Origin: Siphonodentalium dalli
Taxonomy: Eukaryota; Mollusca; Scaphopoda; Gadilida; Siphonodentaliidae
Assembly: GCA_032622095.1 (NCBI GenBank)
Contig: CP136067.1
Location: 64,001 to 128,000 of the forward strand
Direction of reading: 5' to 3'
Length of the DNA stretch: 64,000 nucleotides
Part shown: positions 1-10,840 of the stretch, piece by piece
Layout: every line of letters begins with the position of its first letter
How positions within the stretch are numbered: the stretch's first letter is position 1
Position numbers and translations under genes: made by a program
The notes under the pieces: generated by a model
Database searches by the model: none
Seen by the model: the letters and a program-made list of their open reading frames with translations, nothing else
Told to the model about the DNA's origin: nothing

Positions 1-437
1 TGTCACTATGTTACATGATAGTCACTCTTCACATATCACAGATATATTGTTAAGAGTTTAGTTATTTTGGATTTAATGATCAAAACGTACTGACAAGTTG
101 TTAAAAAAAATACCGCGTTAGTAAATAAAAAAAAAAATTTGAAAAAAATAAAATAAAATAAATTTGAAAAAAAAAACATATTTTTCTCCAATTTAATTTT
201 TCTTACTTTTTTTGTGCCTGATATTTTGAACAGCTTTATTATTACATGAAACATTGCAGCCTTGTGTGTTATTTTAACATTAAGCAGATTTGAGGCTGCA
301 TCACTTGATGATGTTAATGATAGATTATATCTGAACGGTTAAATATCTAATACTTTATTAAATAATTATATAGAACACATTTATATAGATATTCCTGACT
401 TGTTTTAAATATTCTGACGTTTGTTTCTATATTTCAG
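1..437 (+). other. AT-rich intron sequence upstream of the Mab-21 exon
   Basis: No coding signal is seen. An A-rich stretch lies at about 107-200. The segment ends in a pyrimidine-rich tract and the acceptor TATATTTCAG at 428-437, so it reads as the 3' end of an intron. Any upstream exon lies outside the window. Confidence 0.6.
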
Positions 438-1790
438 GTGATCTGAGCTGGAGATCAATTCCACCATACATCAACCCACAACACGACATGCTTCAAGAAT
501 CGTCAGCTAACATTCCTCTACTGACGATTCTCATGGAAACATTAGACAGTCGCGGCGCTGTTATCGACCCGGAGATAAGAGAGATAACACGGCGGGTGGT
601 GAATTGTACGGCACCAGATACCGGGAGCATGCTACACCAGATGTTACGCTCCTTGGTGTCAGACTGCGAGGTGACCTCTCGACCCGACAGTCAGATTATC
701 ATTCATCATATAGAGAGGTTAATGGAGCGGGGGCTGACGGATCTGAGGGCGACGTATCCAGTCATATTTAAACAGAGTGCAGTCGTCCTTCTGGGGTCCG
801 TCGCTGAACAAACTAAAACTATTAAAATGGATGAAGCTGATTTCGTAATATTTCTGCCGTGGCTGTATAATCACCACAAGGCGTGCTTCCCAGTGAAGAG
901 TAATATGTATAACATCCGAGTCAGCGAGTCGTGTGGAGAATATATTAAGGATAACGTAGAGGAAGCTGAATGGGTAAAGGTAGAGGAGTGGCGTGGAGGA
1001 GGATTCAGTGCAGGACAGACACTAAGGAGCCTCATAGTAAACTCACTGATACGTAATGTGGAGATGATACCCGGCCTTAAATACATCAAGGAATGCACCG
1101 AACATAAAGCCACGGCTGTAACATTTACACTCAACGACTCAGAAATGAAGCTTGATATATCGGTCGGGATGAGGGACGAGAGGATGACTTCATCACGAGG
1201 TGATCGACTCGTACAATCGCTCGGAGAACAGCCGCCATTCGCATTCTACATCATTAACGATGACGGGGATCGGTTCCTATTAACAACAACATTCGCCGAG
1301 TCGAGGGTGATTCATGATTTGTCCGGGACCGGTGCAGGAATGGCGTACCAGCTCACTAAATGTCTCGCTCATTATTTCCTCCCGGATTATAAACAGGTTC
1401 TCTGTGAGTGTCCGAAGGCCGCCTTCCCTTCATACAATATCAAACTCATCGTATTGTTTCTACTGAAGCATTTTGGGAAATCGGATTCTTGGAGCGTTGA
1501 TGAACTTAGTAACCGCGTCCTCGAGATTATCGCTGTCTACGCTCTGTGTCTGGATCAGGAGGCGACCCATAACATATTCGATGACATCGGAAGTACAGCG
1601 TACATGAACAATGATGAGAGGAGTCTATATGGATCTAATGTCCCTCGTCACAGTGATGACGGATGGAATGCTATAATAGAAGCACATCATCATAGAATCC
1701 GGGATATAACTCGGTATGTTGGAGTTAGACCCCGTGATGTTATAAGAGAGCTCCTCTTCACACTCTGGTCGATGCGAGTTATTCCCGCTG
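438..1790 (+). CDS. Mab-21 / cGAS-like receptor (cGLR) nucleotidyltransferase exon
   Basis: This is an open exon between a 3' splice site (AG at 436-437) and a consensus donor (GTGAGT at 1791). The first in-frame Met is at 488, but 16 further open codons lie upstream to 440, so the protein may begin in an earlier exon. Counting from Met488, residues 101-110 hold the glycine-serine motif (LLGSVAEQTK), E116 and D118 form the metal-binding pair in DEADF, and D223 in LDISV is the third acid. Residues 315-319 (SYNIK) match the SYxxK nucleotide-contact motif of cGAS, followed by a helical C-terminal lobe with W335. All catalytic positions look intact, so an active nucleotidyltransferase is plausible. 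No cGAS-type zinc-thumb HCC cluster is seen, as is usual for cGLRs. Family knowledge: such proteins sense nucleic acid and make cyclic dinucleotides upstream of STING, while some Mab-21 members are developmental and inactive. The exon is 1353 nt, a multiple of three, with phase-1 introns on both sides. If the intron is ignored the frame runs to TAA at 1805-1807. The exact ligand and product cannot be told from sequence. Confidence 0.85.
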
Positions 1791-1859
1791 GTGAGTCTTT
1801 CTCTTAATTTATTAACTTTACAAACAAACTTTGATTTATTTTCACAAACCATAAAGTTA

Positions 1860-2093
1860 TTAACCCTTTGAGTGCCAGGTCCGATTTTTGTATTAACCCA
1901 TATACCCTGTGCCAATGCATTCTCTTATATATGCGAGTCGACCATAGGTCACCTCGCATATATAAGAGAATGCATTGGCCTAACAATTTTTTTTTTTATA
2001 ACAATTTTAATAATTTATTCTTATATTCTTTAAACAGACTTATTTTGTAGGTTTAGGGCCGATAAGATCGGGCCCCGGCACTCAAAGGGTTAA
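1860..2093. mobile_element. piggyBac-like MITE, family A (TTAA-flanked, 234 bp)
   Basis: TTAA at 1860-1863 and 2090-2093 flank inverted ends CCCTTTGAGTGCC and GGCACTCAAAGGG. TTAA target duplication with CCCTTTG-type ends is typical of piggyBac-related elements. There is no coding capacity, so it is non-autonomous. The interior holds the long hairpin at 1911-1979, which is shared with the family B elements at 5245 and 21032. Confidence 0.8.
1911..1979. repeat. 69-bp near-perfect hairpin inside the MITE
   Basis: The arm starting GCCAATGCATTCTCTTATAT is complementary to the arm ending at GCATTGGC. About 33 bp pair on each side around a centre containing GTCGACCATAGGT. The same hairpin recurs at 5275-5343, 5414-5482 and 21062-21130, and in collapsed form at 21209-21246. 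Confidence 0.85.
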
Positions 2094-2848
2094 GTAACTA
2101 ACCATTCCTTAGTCGATCATTTATTTCTAATCACCCACATTTTATTCTCCTCCCCCACCTATCCTCCCCTCCCCCTCACGCTCCATTGTTAACGATGAAT
2201 TTAATGTAATTATGTGTGATGCGTGACTGCTGTATGTAGGTTATATAATGTACAGTGAGACACAGAATGAGAGAATATTTGTGAGATTGAATGAAGATAT
2301 GAGACCATAAAGGGTTTTGGTTCTCATGCCCCGCCCCCGCCCCATATAAAGGGTCGCATTATTAGTGTAGGTGTTTCTAATTGGATGCCTGATATGTTAT
2401 TAAAAAAAATAATATTTGTTATGTCTTCACCAACATGTCCATAGATATGTATAGTCTGTTCAACAAACTCACATTTTATGGTGAACCCAGGTGAGGGGGG
2501 GGGGGGGGGGGGGGGCGGTACATGACACAATTTGCAGATACAGGGTTGAAAAATTATTTTATGTTACCTGACCACCCCTCACCCTCTGTGCAAATTTTTT
2601 TATTTTTTCCAGGTCAACTTTTTGGGACCCACAAGAATTAGTAAATAAATCATAATAATATGAAAAAATATACCAATCTAGTTCTTTCTTTCAAGAAATT
2701 TCTAATTAGCATATTCCACCATATTAATACAACCCATAACAGTGGAATCGTGGAATCGTAGTATCATAATCAGAAGGAAAATCATAAAAAAATAAAGTTC
2801 CCATCTTTTTGCCAACATTGATATATTTGTGAGTTAATATATAAAGAT
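2094..2848. other. Non-coding stretch with GC-rich/TATA motif and a 21-G run
   Basis: No gene is seen. A run of CCCCGCCCCC boxes at 2328-2343 directly abuts ATATAAA at 2344-2350, which resembles a core promoter by composition only. A homopolymer of 21 G occupies 2495-2515. The rest is AT-rich without recognisable structure. Confidence 0.4.
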
Positions 2849-3238
2849 ATGTATTATGTGTCGCCCACAGGGATTATGTGTAACCCACAGGGATTATGTG
2901 TCGCCCACAGGGATTATGTGTCGCCCACAGGGATTATGTGTAACCCACAGGGATTATGTGTAACCCACAGGGATTATGTGTCGCCCACAGCGATTATGTG
3001 TCACCCACAGGGATTATGTGTAACCCACAGGGATTATGTGTCGCCCACAGCGATTATGTGTCACCCACAGGGATTATGTGTAACCCACAGGGATTATGTG
3101 TCGCCCACAGCGATTATGTGTCACCCACAGGGATTATGTGTCGCCCACAGGGATTATGTGTCGCCCACAGGGATTATGTGTCACCCACAGGGATTATGTG
3201 TCGCCCACAGGGATTATGTGTAGCCCACAGGGATTCAT
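2849..3238. repeat. 20-bp minisatellite, about 19 copies
   Basis: The unit is GGATTATGTGTCGCCCACAG, repeated head to tail without indels. Variants are TCG, TCA, TAA or (last unit) TAG before CCCACAG, and CAGCG for CAGGG. Between about 2981 and 3140 the variants recur in the order TCG...GCG, TCA, TAA, giving a 60-bp higher-order repeat. The open frames through it are artefacts of the stop-free unit. Confidence 0.95.
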
Positions 3239-5244
3239 CTTAGTCCTGTAACATTCACCTCTATTCTAACGGTGCGTGTGAACATACAGTGTTCATGTTT
3301 ATCAAACTAAATCAGTAAATGTAAATAATCAGGAATCAATCTCACTCAGTAAAACATTCCAACTCTTATACAAGTATTGAATATCTGATTTACACACGGC
3401 ACGTATCATAGTGTGTGTGACTCTCTCTCTCTCGAAATCCATACACACACTTACACTAACACATACTAAAGGAAGACATTCGATCATTCACAAACGTACC
3501 ACAAACGTATCACTCACACAACACTTCCTTTCATATCCCATTATAATTATATAATTTTATATTGTTGACATGCAGATGTCACATTTTGTCATTCAGAATG
3601 GGTTTATGTTTTATATATGTAGCCGTGTACAGGACGGAGCTGGTACATTCTTAATGACTTTCAACAGGTCTAAACATAGTTATAAGTTTATCAACATAAG
3701 TTAAAAGTTATTCAACATAAGACAAAGACATTTGCGATATATTGAATTTTTAATGCATTACCCGTACATGTACATGGAATGTGACCACACACAGAAGTGA
3801 ATGGTAATCACCATTGTGATGTGACATCTTCAAATATGGGTGTGTATAGCATATATAGGCCGGGTATGGGGCCCTCCCTTAAACTAATGAAGGTAAAGTG
3901 AGAAATAAATGCCAAAAATTACCAATTAATGCATTGATAGCATCATAGCACCCGTATAGCATGAATAAGCATCAAATATAGCCATTAGAGTGTAAAGGTC
4001 ATGTGACCTCTATGGTGGTGGTGTGCGTAGCTCTGAACTTGCGATGACTTTGTCTAATAATATGTGAAGTTTCACCAAATTATTCCAAGCGATACTTGAG
4101 ATACACTATACATACCGTATATGGTATTCTTGGCAGTGAGGAATCTGCCTGTGGTGCTGAGTGGCACCGAAAGAGATAAAAATAATAGCTACACAGCCTG
4201 GCTACATGTACCGGGATAATATCATGAGCGTCCAACCTGGTGATGCATACAGTGTTCTCTAGTCACTAATATTGTCACATCACTCTCAGAATTAATGCAA
4301 CAGGTAAGTACAGTATGAAACTAAGTAATATAATTACAATAGCTTAATTAATCTTTAATAAATATGTTGATTGAACAAAATTGCATCACACATTTTTTAC
4401 GACCTCGAACCACCCACTCGCCATGTCCCTGTATCTGGACTTTTTCTGCAGATCCCCCCCACCCCCGGATTAAGTTGGTTTTTATTCCATTCAATAAAAA
4501 GCGCTGCATTAGACATTTTTATTTTGATGCCTGATGATAAAACAAACAAAAATAAAAACAAATTTATTTTTATATGTATTTACCAAATGAGCTCTAACAT
4601 ATCTGTGTAATATGTGGAAATAGGTGCATTTATGAGAAAAAAGTGCCAAACCTCAAACTAATTGCAACACAATGTTTCTTAGCAGGATTATGTCTATTAA
4701 CCAATTATAAACAACATACTAAAAATCAGAAAGGCAAAATTGGTAAATTTTGTGAAATAAATTTGATAAAATTTGGTAAAAGACTCAATTTATAGCTTTT
4801 CAAGGATGTTTATAAAAAAGTTCATTTCACATGTCCTTCCATTTATATATCCATTTTGTTGAGTGCACAATCATGATTACAGAACTGAAAACATTTTCCA
4901 GATACTTTTGAGTATTTTTCGAGTTATGTGCCTCCAAAATTGGGAGTTTGTCTAATTTCGGAGCCTCAATTTCCAAGAATTAGTTAAAATCCATATTTTA
5001 TGGTCTAGTATTTTAAAAACTAGAGAATATTGAAGGGATATCTTGCTGTTGTGTTAGTTTCCTCACTATATTGTGCACAAAAAAATGATTCCTTCATGCA
5101 TCTCTGATCGAGAAGACAAAAATATTCTTAAACAAAATGTGTGTTCCATTGTATGGACACAGAACTGGTGTGATGAAATATCATATTTTAGGTCATACAT
5201 CTCAATAAATTGATATCCATATGCCCTGTATTTCTCATAACCTC
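3239..5244. other. Unannotated intronic DNA
   Basis: No gene, RNA or mobile element recognised. There is a short CT dinucleotide run near 3420-3434. The sequence is AT-rich, with scattered short open frames that lack coding character. Confidence 0.5.
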
Positions 5245-5625
5245 TTAACTCTTTACCCAACAGAAGGACCCTGTGCCAATGCATTATCTTATATATGCGA
5301 GTCGACCATAGGTCGCCTCGCATATATAAGAGAATGCATTGGCTTAACACATTAAAAATTATAAAATTGTTAAAGAATGTAAGAAAAAATGGTAAAAAAA
5401 AGATTTTTTTTAGGCCAATGCATTCTCTTATATATGCGAGGCGACCTATGGTCGACTCGCATATATAAGAGAATGCATTGGCACAGGGCATAACTATAAC
5501 CATCACAATGTGGTCAATGAGCCGGTTCCAATGATATCCATATTTGTATGGTTTTATTGAGTCAGACCCAAGATATTTTAGGCTGTTGAAGCTTTATTTG
5601 GCCGGTTTGTTGGGTAAAGGGTTAA
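5245..5625. mobile_element. piggyBac-like MITE, family B copy 1 (381 bp)
   Basis: TTAA at 5245-5248 and 5622-5625 flank ends CTCTTTACCCAACAG and TGTTGGGTAAAGGG. The interior has two 69-bp hairpins (5275-5343 and 5414-5482) in opposite orientation, so 5269-5488 forms a large palindrome whose arms are themselves palindromic. No coding capacity. The same family occurs at 21032-21399. Confidence 0.85.
5269..5488. repeat. Palindrome of two hairpins within family B MITE
   Basis: CCCTGTGCC at 5269-5277 is inverted as GGCACAGGG at 5480-5488. Each arm contains a complete copy of the 69-bp hairpin, separated by an A/T-rich spacer of about 70 bp. It could fold either as two separate hairpins or as one long duplex. 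Confidence 0.8.
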
Positions 5626-5768
5626 GTGTACTCGGTTAAATACACTGTGCTGGAGTTGCTAAACACATGATATGTGCCAAAATCAACTTATGGCCCTATG
5701 AATCCTGAGTATTGACTCTTCCAAAAAATGCCATTTTGGACTGTTTTGGGGTATTTTTGTCCATTTTT

Positions 5769-5798
5769 AGCTCAACTTTACTTTGTAAAGTTTGAGCT
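5769..5798 (+). repeat. 5' terminal hairpin of the tandem-unit element
   Basis: AGCTCAACTTTAC, loop TTT, then GTAAAGTTTGAGCT: a 13-14 bp stem with one bulge. A diverged version heads the copy at 55064 (AGCTCAACTAAC, loop TTT, GTAAGTTTGAGCT). Confidence 0.85.
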
Positions 5799-5929
5799 AT
5801 TGCCATGGCTTTGTCGTCCGTCGTCCGTGTGTGCGTGTGTACGTGATTCGTCAACAATACAGGCTACAGGTCGTATCTTTGGTCGGATCATTATGAAATT
5901 TGTCATAGCTGTTGACATCAACATTTAGA

Positions 5930-6850
5930 CCGGAATGATTCATGTTGGGGTCATTCGAGAAAAAACATGGTCGCCAGTGGCCATCTTAGATTTCAAAATT
6001 CAATCCATTAGCACGGGCTACAGGCCGTACTGTTCGTCTGATCGTCATGAAATTTGTCATGGATGTTAATATTGACATGTAGATGGGAACGAGTAATTTT
6101 GGGGTCATTCGGCCAAAAAACATGGCCGCCAGCAGCCATCTTGGATTTTACTCTTTGCATGACTAAATCCTTTAGCACGGGCTACAGGTCGTACCTTTAG
6201 TCAGACCATCATAAAATTTGTCATGGATGTTAACAATGACATGTAGATGGGAACGAGTCATTTTTGGGTTATTCGGGCAAAAAACATGGCCGCCAGCAGC
6301 CATCTTTGATTTTACTCTTTGTATGACTAAATCCTTTAGCACGGGCTACAGGTCGTACCTTTAGTCTGATAATCATTAAATTTGTCATGGCTGTTGAAAT
6401 TGGAATGTAGATGGGAACGAGTCATTTTGGGGTCATTCGGACAAAAAAACATGGCCGCCAGTGGCCATCTTTGTTTTCAAAATTCGATCCATTAGCACGG
6501 GCCACAGGTCGCACTGTTCGTCTGATCATCATGAAATTTGTCATGGATGATAATATTGACATGTAGATGGGAACGAGTAATTTTGGGGTCATTTGGCCGA
6601 AAAACATGGCCACCAGCAGCCATCTTGGATTTTACTCTTTGTATGACTAAATCCTTTAGCACGGGCTACAGGTCGTACCTTTAGTCTGATCATCATAAAA
6701 TTTGTCTCATCATCATGAAATTTGTCATGGATGATAATATTGACATGTAGATGGGAACGAGTAATTTTGGGGTCATTCGGCCAAAAAACATGGCCGCCAG
6801 CAGCCATCTTGAATTTTACTCTTTGTATCACTAAATTCTTTAGCACGGGC
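5930..6850. repeat. ~160-bp tandem array, left segment
   Basis: About six units with the repeated phrases GGGAACGAGT, CATGGCCGCCAGCAGCCATC and TTTAGCACGGGCTACAGGTC. The array stops in the middle of GGGCTAC at 6853, where the foldback element is inserted, and resumes at TACAGGTC (10841). Confidence 0.9.
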
Positions 6851-7257
6851 TACTAGTCTGGTCGGAAAAGCTACATTTGTGGAATACTAGAACCCTAGAG
6901 GCATTTTTGGGGAAAAGCATGAAACTAAGTTTTCTAGCATAATTCAAGTATGCTGAATCCAATGAGGGTGCCTGTCGCTGCCTGTGACCCATATGTCACC
7001 CATAAAATCAACTTAAAGTCACATACTGTTTTTATTTCCGCGAAAATACAGTAAGTCAATATCGAGACATATATCACACTCGTTATACACATAATCTCAT
7101 GAACATGGGAATACTTTGTTATTTGAATCACCCCTCGCGACCTTTCTGTCATAACTATCTCACCATCTGCTATACATATATGGACAAGTATGTTATTTAA
7201 TAAATAAACGCTCTTCATGAAATCACACCCGGTTGAAAGTTCTGTGAATCAGGATTA

Positions 7258-7374
7258 AGTTGAAAATATGACGTTTTTTCACAAATATCTTCTAGACCAG
7301 TTCATGTTGTTTGGAACTGCTTGAGTAATGTGACTTTATATTGTGTTTTGTATATTAACTGATCATTGGAGCAA
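7258..7374 (+). repeat. Inner inverted repeat, left arm
   Basis: Runs from GTTGAAAATATGACGTTTTT to TAACTGATCATTGGAGC and is about 90% identical to the reverse complement of 10003-10116. Confidence 0.9.
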
Positions 7375-8284
7375 TTAAATATGCAATTATTGGAACACGG
7401 TATAACATTTCACAAAAAATCACCATTGGGATTTTAGTAATATTTCAGCAAGAAATGAACATAAATTTGTAATGTAAGTGAAGCATATCATTACCTATGA
7501 ATATTCAAACTCATTGGAACCAAAATTCATACTTTGGCTCAAAATGGCATTTTGGCAGCCAAAATATGGAAAATGGTAAATATTGCCCCAGCGTATCCTG
7601 CGATCGCTTACAAGTTGTGGTTGATGCATAAAATTGGCTATTCTTCCTCCTATACATTGAATACTAACATACCTGATGCACCATGGTAAATTGTTTCTAT
7701 TGTTACCACTGACATCACCAAAAATATTGGAATTTTCTCTCAAAAACTTGACATAAATATCGGCAAAAAATTTACTTTTCAGGTATAGACCATTTTTTCA
7801 AGTAAAATGCAACTATCATTGGTAAAATGTAACTGTCTCTGGATTCATATTTGTTTATTGTTTTGGTCTATCTTAAATGTGTCACACTACGGTATCTATA
7901 TACCAAATTGCTCAAGATGGATTCCAAAATGGCAACCAAATTTTTTTACATATATCCTGAACATTATTCTCTGTGTTATCCGAAAAGGTAGTAGATTGTG
8001 ACTCACTTTGTTATTATACGTGTTATTTAATTAACTGACAACTATATGTTCTATTCTGGTTGTCACAGTTCCGTATGGGGCGTGACAAATTCATTTTAAA
8101 GTATGGAATTTTGCCGAGAACCTCTTTTGTGATTCTGCCGTATTATTGAATCGAAAATGGCAGAACGTTGAGACGGAACCGAGATGAACCATAATCTGTG
8201 GCTATTCTGGTCCATTATTGCAACAAAAAATATCAACTGGATGCAGGGTGGATGCCAAGATGGTATTGAGGGAGTTACTCTATG
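7375..8284. other. Foldback element interior without recognisable genes
   Basis: AT-rich sequence present only on the left side of the foldback structure. It has no counterpart in the right arm and no convincing coding region. Phrases such as AAAATGGCATTTTGGCAGCC resemble the AAAATGGCGGCCAAGATGG motif near 10268 on the other side. Confidence 0.5.
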
Positions 8285-9370
8285 ATCATAGTTGAGGTGA
8301 ATAGGTATATATGGAGTTATTGTATGTCATGAATGATGTGAATAGGTATACAAGGAGTGACTATATGGTTATGTGTGGATTGTCCAGTGTAAGATGTATA
8401 GGTATACAGGGAGACGTCATGGTCATGTGTGAGGTGAATCGGTATGAATGTAGTGACTGTATGTTGTATGGTTGTGTATACATGGAATGACTGTACGGTC
8501 ATGATTGAAGTGTATATGCATACCTGGAGTAAGCTGGGTGGACATTATCGAGCATGTGGGTATATAGGGAGTGTCCTTGTGGTATATATTTATATATCTC
8601 GTGGATGTATTATCATTGGTGGGTGTCTAGGGATTAGCTGTATGATCATGGATGACGTGTATGATTATACAGTGAGTTGCTGAACTGCCATGTGTGAGGT
8701 GTATATGCAAGTATGGAAGGTATGAGTGGTCGTGTGCAGGTTTTTTGTATATCTGGAAGGGCTGAATGGCCATTGGTGAGCTGTATATGTATACATGGAG
8801 TGACTCTATGGTCTAGGGTGGGCTGCATACGTATATATCGAGTGGTTATATGACTATGTGTGTCGAATAGGTATACATGTAGTGACTGTATGGTCATAAA
8901 TGTGATGAATATCTATACAGGGAGTGACTAAATGGTCATGTGTCAGGTGTATGAGTATAACTGGTGTTCCTGCTTGGTGACTCGTGGCGGTATGGTCATG
9001 TGTAGGTTATACGGGTATACACACGTGTTGCTATATGGCCATTGGTGAGGTGCACATGTATACCTGGAGTGACTCTATGGCCATTGTTGTGGTGCTGATG
9101 TATATATTGAATGTCTATTTGACCATCTGTGTGGAGAATAGGTATACATGTGATTACCGTATGGCCAATCGTGAGGTGAATGCATGGGTATACACGGAGT
9201 GACTATATGGTTATGGGTCATGGTTATGAGTATACCCGGTGGGCCTCCATTGTGACTCATGGACGTATGGTCATCCGTGGTAATGGATCAGGTGTACGTA
9301 TAAACATTGGGTCACTATATTGTTGTTGCTGTGGTGTTTATGTATATATGGAATGACTGTGTGATAATGG
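8285..9370 (+). repeat. Degenerate satellite, left arm of foldback
   Basis: Loose repeats of roughly 50-60 bp built from phrases like GTGAGGTGTATATGTATACATGGAGTGACTRTATGGTCATG (spoken here as a pattern, with many substitutions). The complementary phrases appear in reverse at 9500-9985. Confidence 0.75.
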
Positions 9371-9500
9371 GTGGCTAACGCTTTCCACGTTTAACATTTC
9401 CCCCATGTACATAAACACCATCAATATGGAGAACTCTCTGACATGACCTCTCTATTGATTAACATATCCTTGAGTTATTGTGGAAAGCGATAGCCACCCA
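9371..9500. repeat. Central inverted pair of the foldback
   Basis: GGGTGGCTAACGCTTTCCAC at about 9370-9389 is inverted as GTGGAAAGCGATAGCCACCC at about 9480-9499, enclosing about 90 bp. It sits at the switch point between the + and - oriented satellite arms, so it is the turn of the foldback or a small nested element. Confidence 0.7.
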
Positions 9501-9985
9501 AGGTACACATGTACAACCCACCCATTACCTCAGTCACTCCATATGTACATAAACACCACACAAATGACAATATAGTCACCCACTTTATTCACGTACACCT
9601 GACCATACAGCCATAATTGGTTATACCCGTACATACCACAAATGACGATACAGCCACGATTCACCATGCATGAACACCAGGTGTACTCCTACACCTGGCG
9701 CATGCCCATATAGTCACGCTATGTATATATATGCACCACATTCACGATCATACATTCACTCAGTGCATACATATTCATCTCAATATGGACCATACAGCCA
9801 CTACATGTATACCTATTCGCCATACCCATGACAATAGGGTCACTCCAGGTATACATATACACATCACCAATGGTGAGCCCTTCCAGATAGACGAATACCC
9901 ACACACACGACCACTTATACCTTCCGTACTTGCATATACACCTCACACATGACAATTCAGCAACTCATTGTATACTGTATTCATA
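9500..9985 (-). repeat. Degenerate satellite, right arm of foldback (inverted)
   Basis: Phrases such as GACAATATAGTCACCCAC, CAGGTATACATATACAC and CCATACAGCCA are reverse complements of the left-arm units at 8285-9370. This arm is about half the length of the left arm. Confidence 0.75.
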
Positions 9986-10002
9986 CGCGCCGCTCCAATG
10001 AT

Positions 10003-10116
10003 CAGTTAATATACAAAACACAAAATAATGTCATACTACTCAACCAGTTCCAAACAATATGAACTGATCTAGAAGATATTTGTGAAAAAACGTCATATTT
10101 TCAACTTCCGGCGGCC
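10003..10116 (-). repeat. Inner inverted repeat, right arm
   Basis: Reverse complement of 7258-7374, from GCTCCAATGATCAGTTAATA to AACGTCATATTTTCAAC, with about ten differences. Confidence 0.9.
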
Positions 10117-10840
10117 ATTTTGGCAGCCATCTTGGAGGGTGAGTTTCAATTTTGCGCCAAAAAAGTGTCATTATGTCTTAGCTTCACTAAAATATATACA
10201 TTTGTATACATTTTACTAGATTTTCCCGCTATAATTTGCATAAATCTGACTTAGGATCTGATCTGAAAAATGGCGGCCAAGATGGACGCCATCTTGTCTG
10301 AAGTCTACATGGCCACTTTTGTTTCTTATTAACATTGCTTAAAAGTTGAAGGACATAATAAGGAACAAAATGAGTGGGGCGAAGTTAATTCCCATGGGGC
10401 GGGTGCAAGGGTACCCCTATTGGCTCCCGGACTATAAGATAATTCTTACGAGAATCGTCGATAAATATACAAAACAGCAATGTCTTACCGTAGGTACCTG
10501 ATTAATATGATGTTAATGTTTCAGAATTATTACTGTAATAATTCTGAAACATTATCTTGATACAACGCGGCTTTGAACGTTCCGCGAGGAGTATATAAGT
10601 TTGAGTATGTTCAAGGCCAGTTACGTGATTTCGACGTTGTACGGTGCCGTATCAACAACCCTCCAGCGAAGAAAACACGAAGATTTTAAAAGCCTTTTAT
10701 TGAACCCTATATTCATCCAATCGTGCGACAGGCAGTCTATTCGTGTTCGGCACCTTCGAATTATGGTAAAAAAGTTGGTTTGACACTTTTCCGCGGAAAT
10801 GCTTCTAGAAATGTCTTTTCTGAGAATTACGACTAGACTA
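10117..10840. other. Right outer part of foldback element
   Basis: No gene recognised. It contains the perfect hairpin at 10515-10553 and a TATATAA motif at about 10590. The last ~80 bp form the right terminal inverted repeat. Confidence 0.5.
10515..10553. repeat. Perfect 18-bp hairpin
   Basis: AATGTTTCAGAATTATTA, loop CTG, then TAATAATTCTGAAACATT. It could be terminator-like, a small RNA hairpin or a mere inverted repeat. Nothing around it decides which. Confidence 0.85.

Larger units (their letters stand above)
6854..10840. mobile_element. 3,987-bp foldback-like TIR transposon inserted in the 160-bp array
   Basis: Left flank GGGCTAC (ending 6853) and right flank TACAGGTC (starting 10841) share TAC. 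Removing the insert restores GGGCTACAGGTC, the exact array consensus, so the ends and a 3-bp target duplication are well defined. The termini are inverted: TAGTCTGGTCGG...GAAAAG at left, and at right the complement TAGTCTAGTCG...GAAAAG, with patchy similarity for about 80 bp. A second inverted pair (7258-7374 / 10003-10116) lies further in, and degenerate satellite arms of opposite orientation lie inside that. No transposase was recognised. The superfamily is unclear; the build resembles Foldback elements. Confidence 0.8.

Noticed and set aside
871-1134. Minus-strand 87-codon frame inside the Mab-21 exon
   Set aside because: It is a shadow of the real + strand coding sequence, which carries the conserved motifs.
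2849-3243. Repeat-protein genes of 95 and 124 residues
   Set aside because: Both are read from the 20-bp minisatellite in two frames at once. There is no splice or start support.
10515-10553. Intrinsic transcription terminator
   Set aside because: The hairpin is AT-rich, lacks a T-run and sits in eukaryotic transposon DNA.
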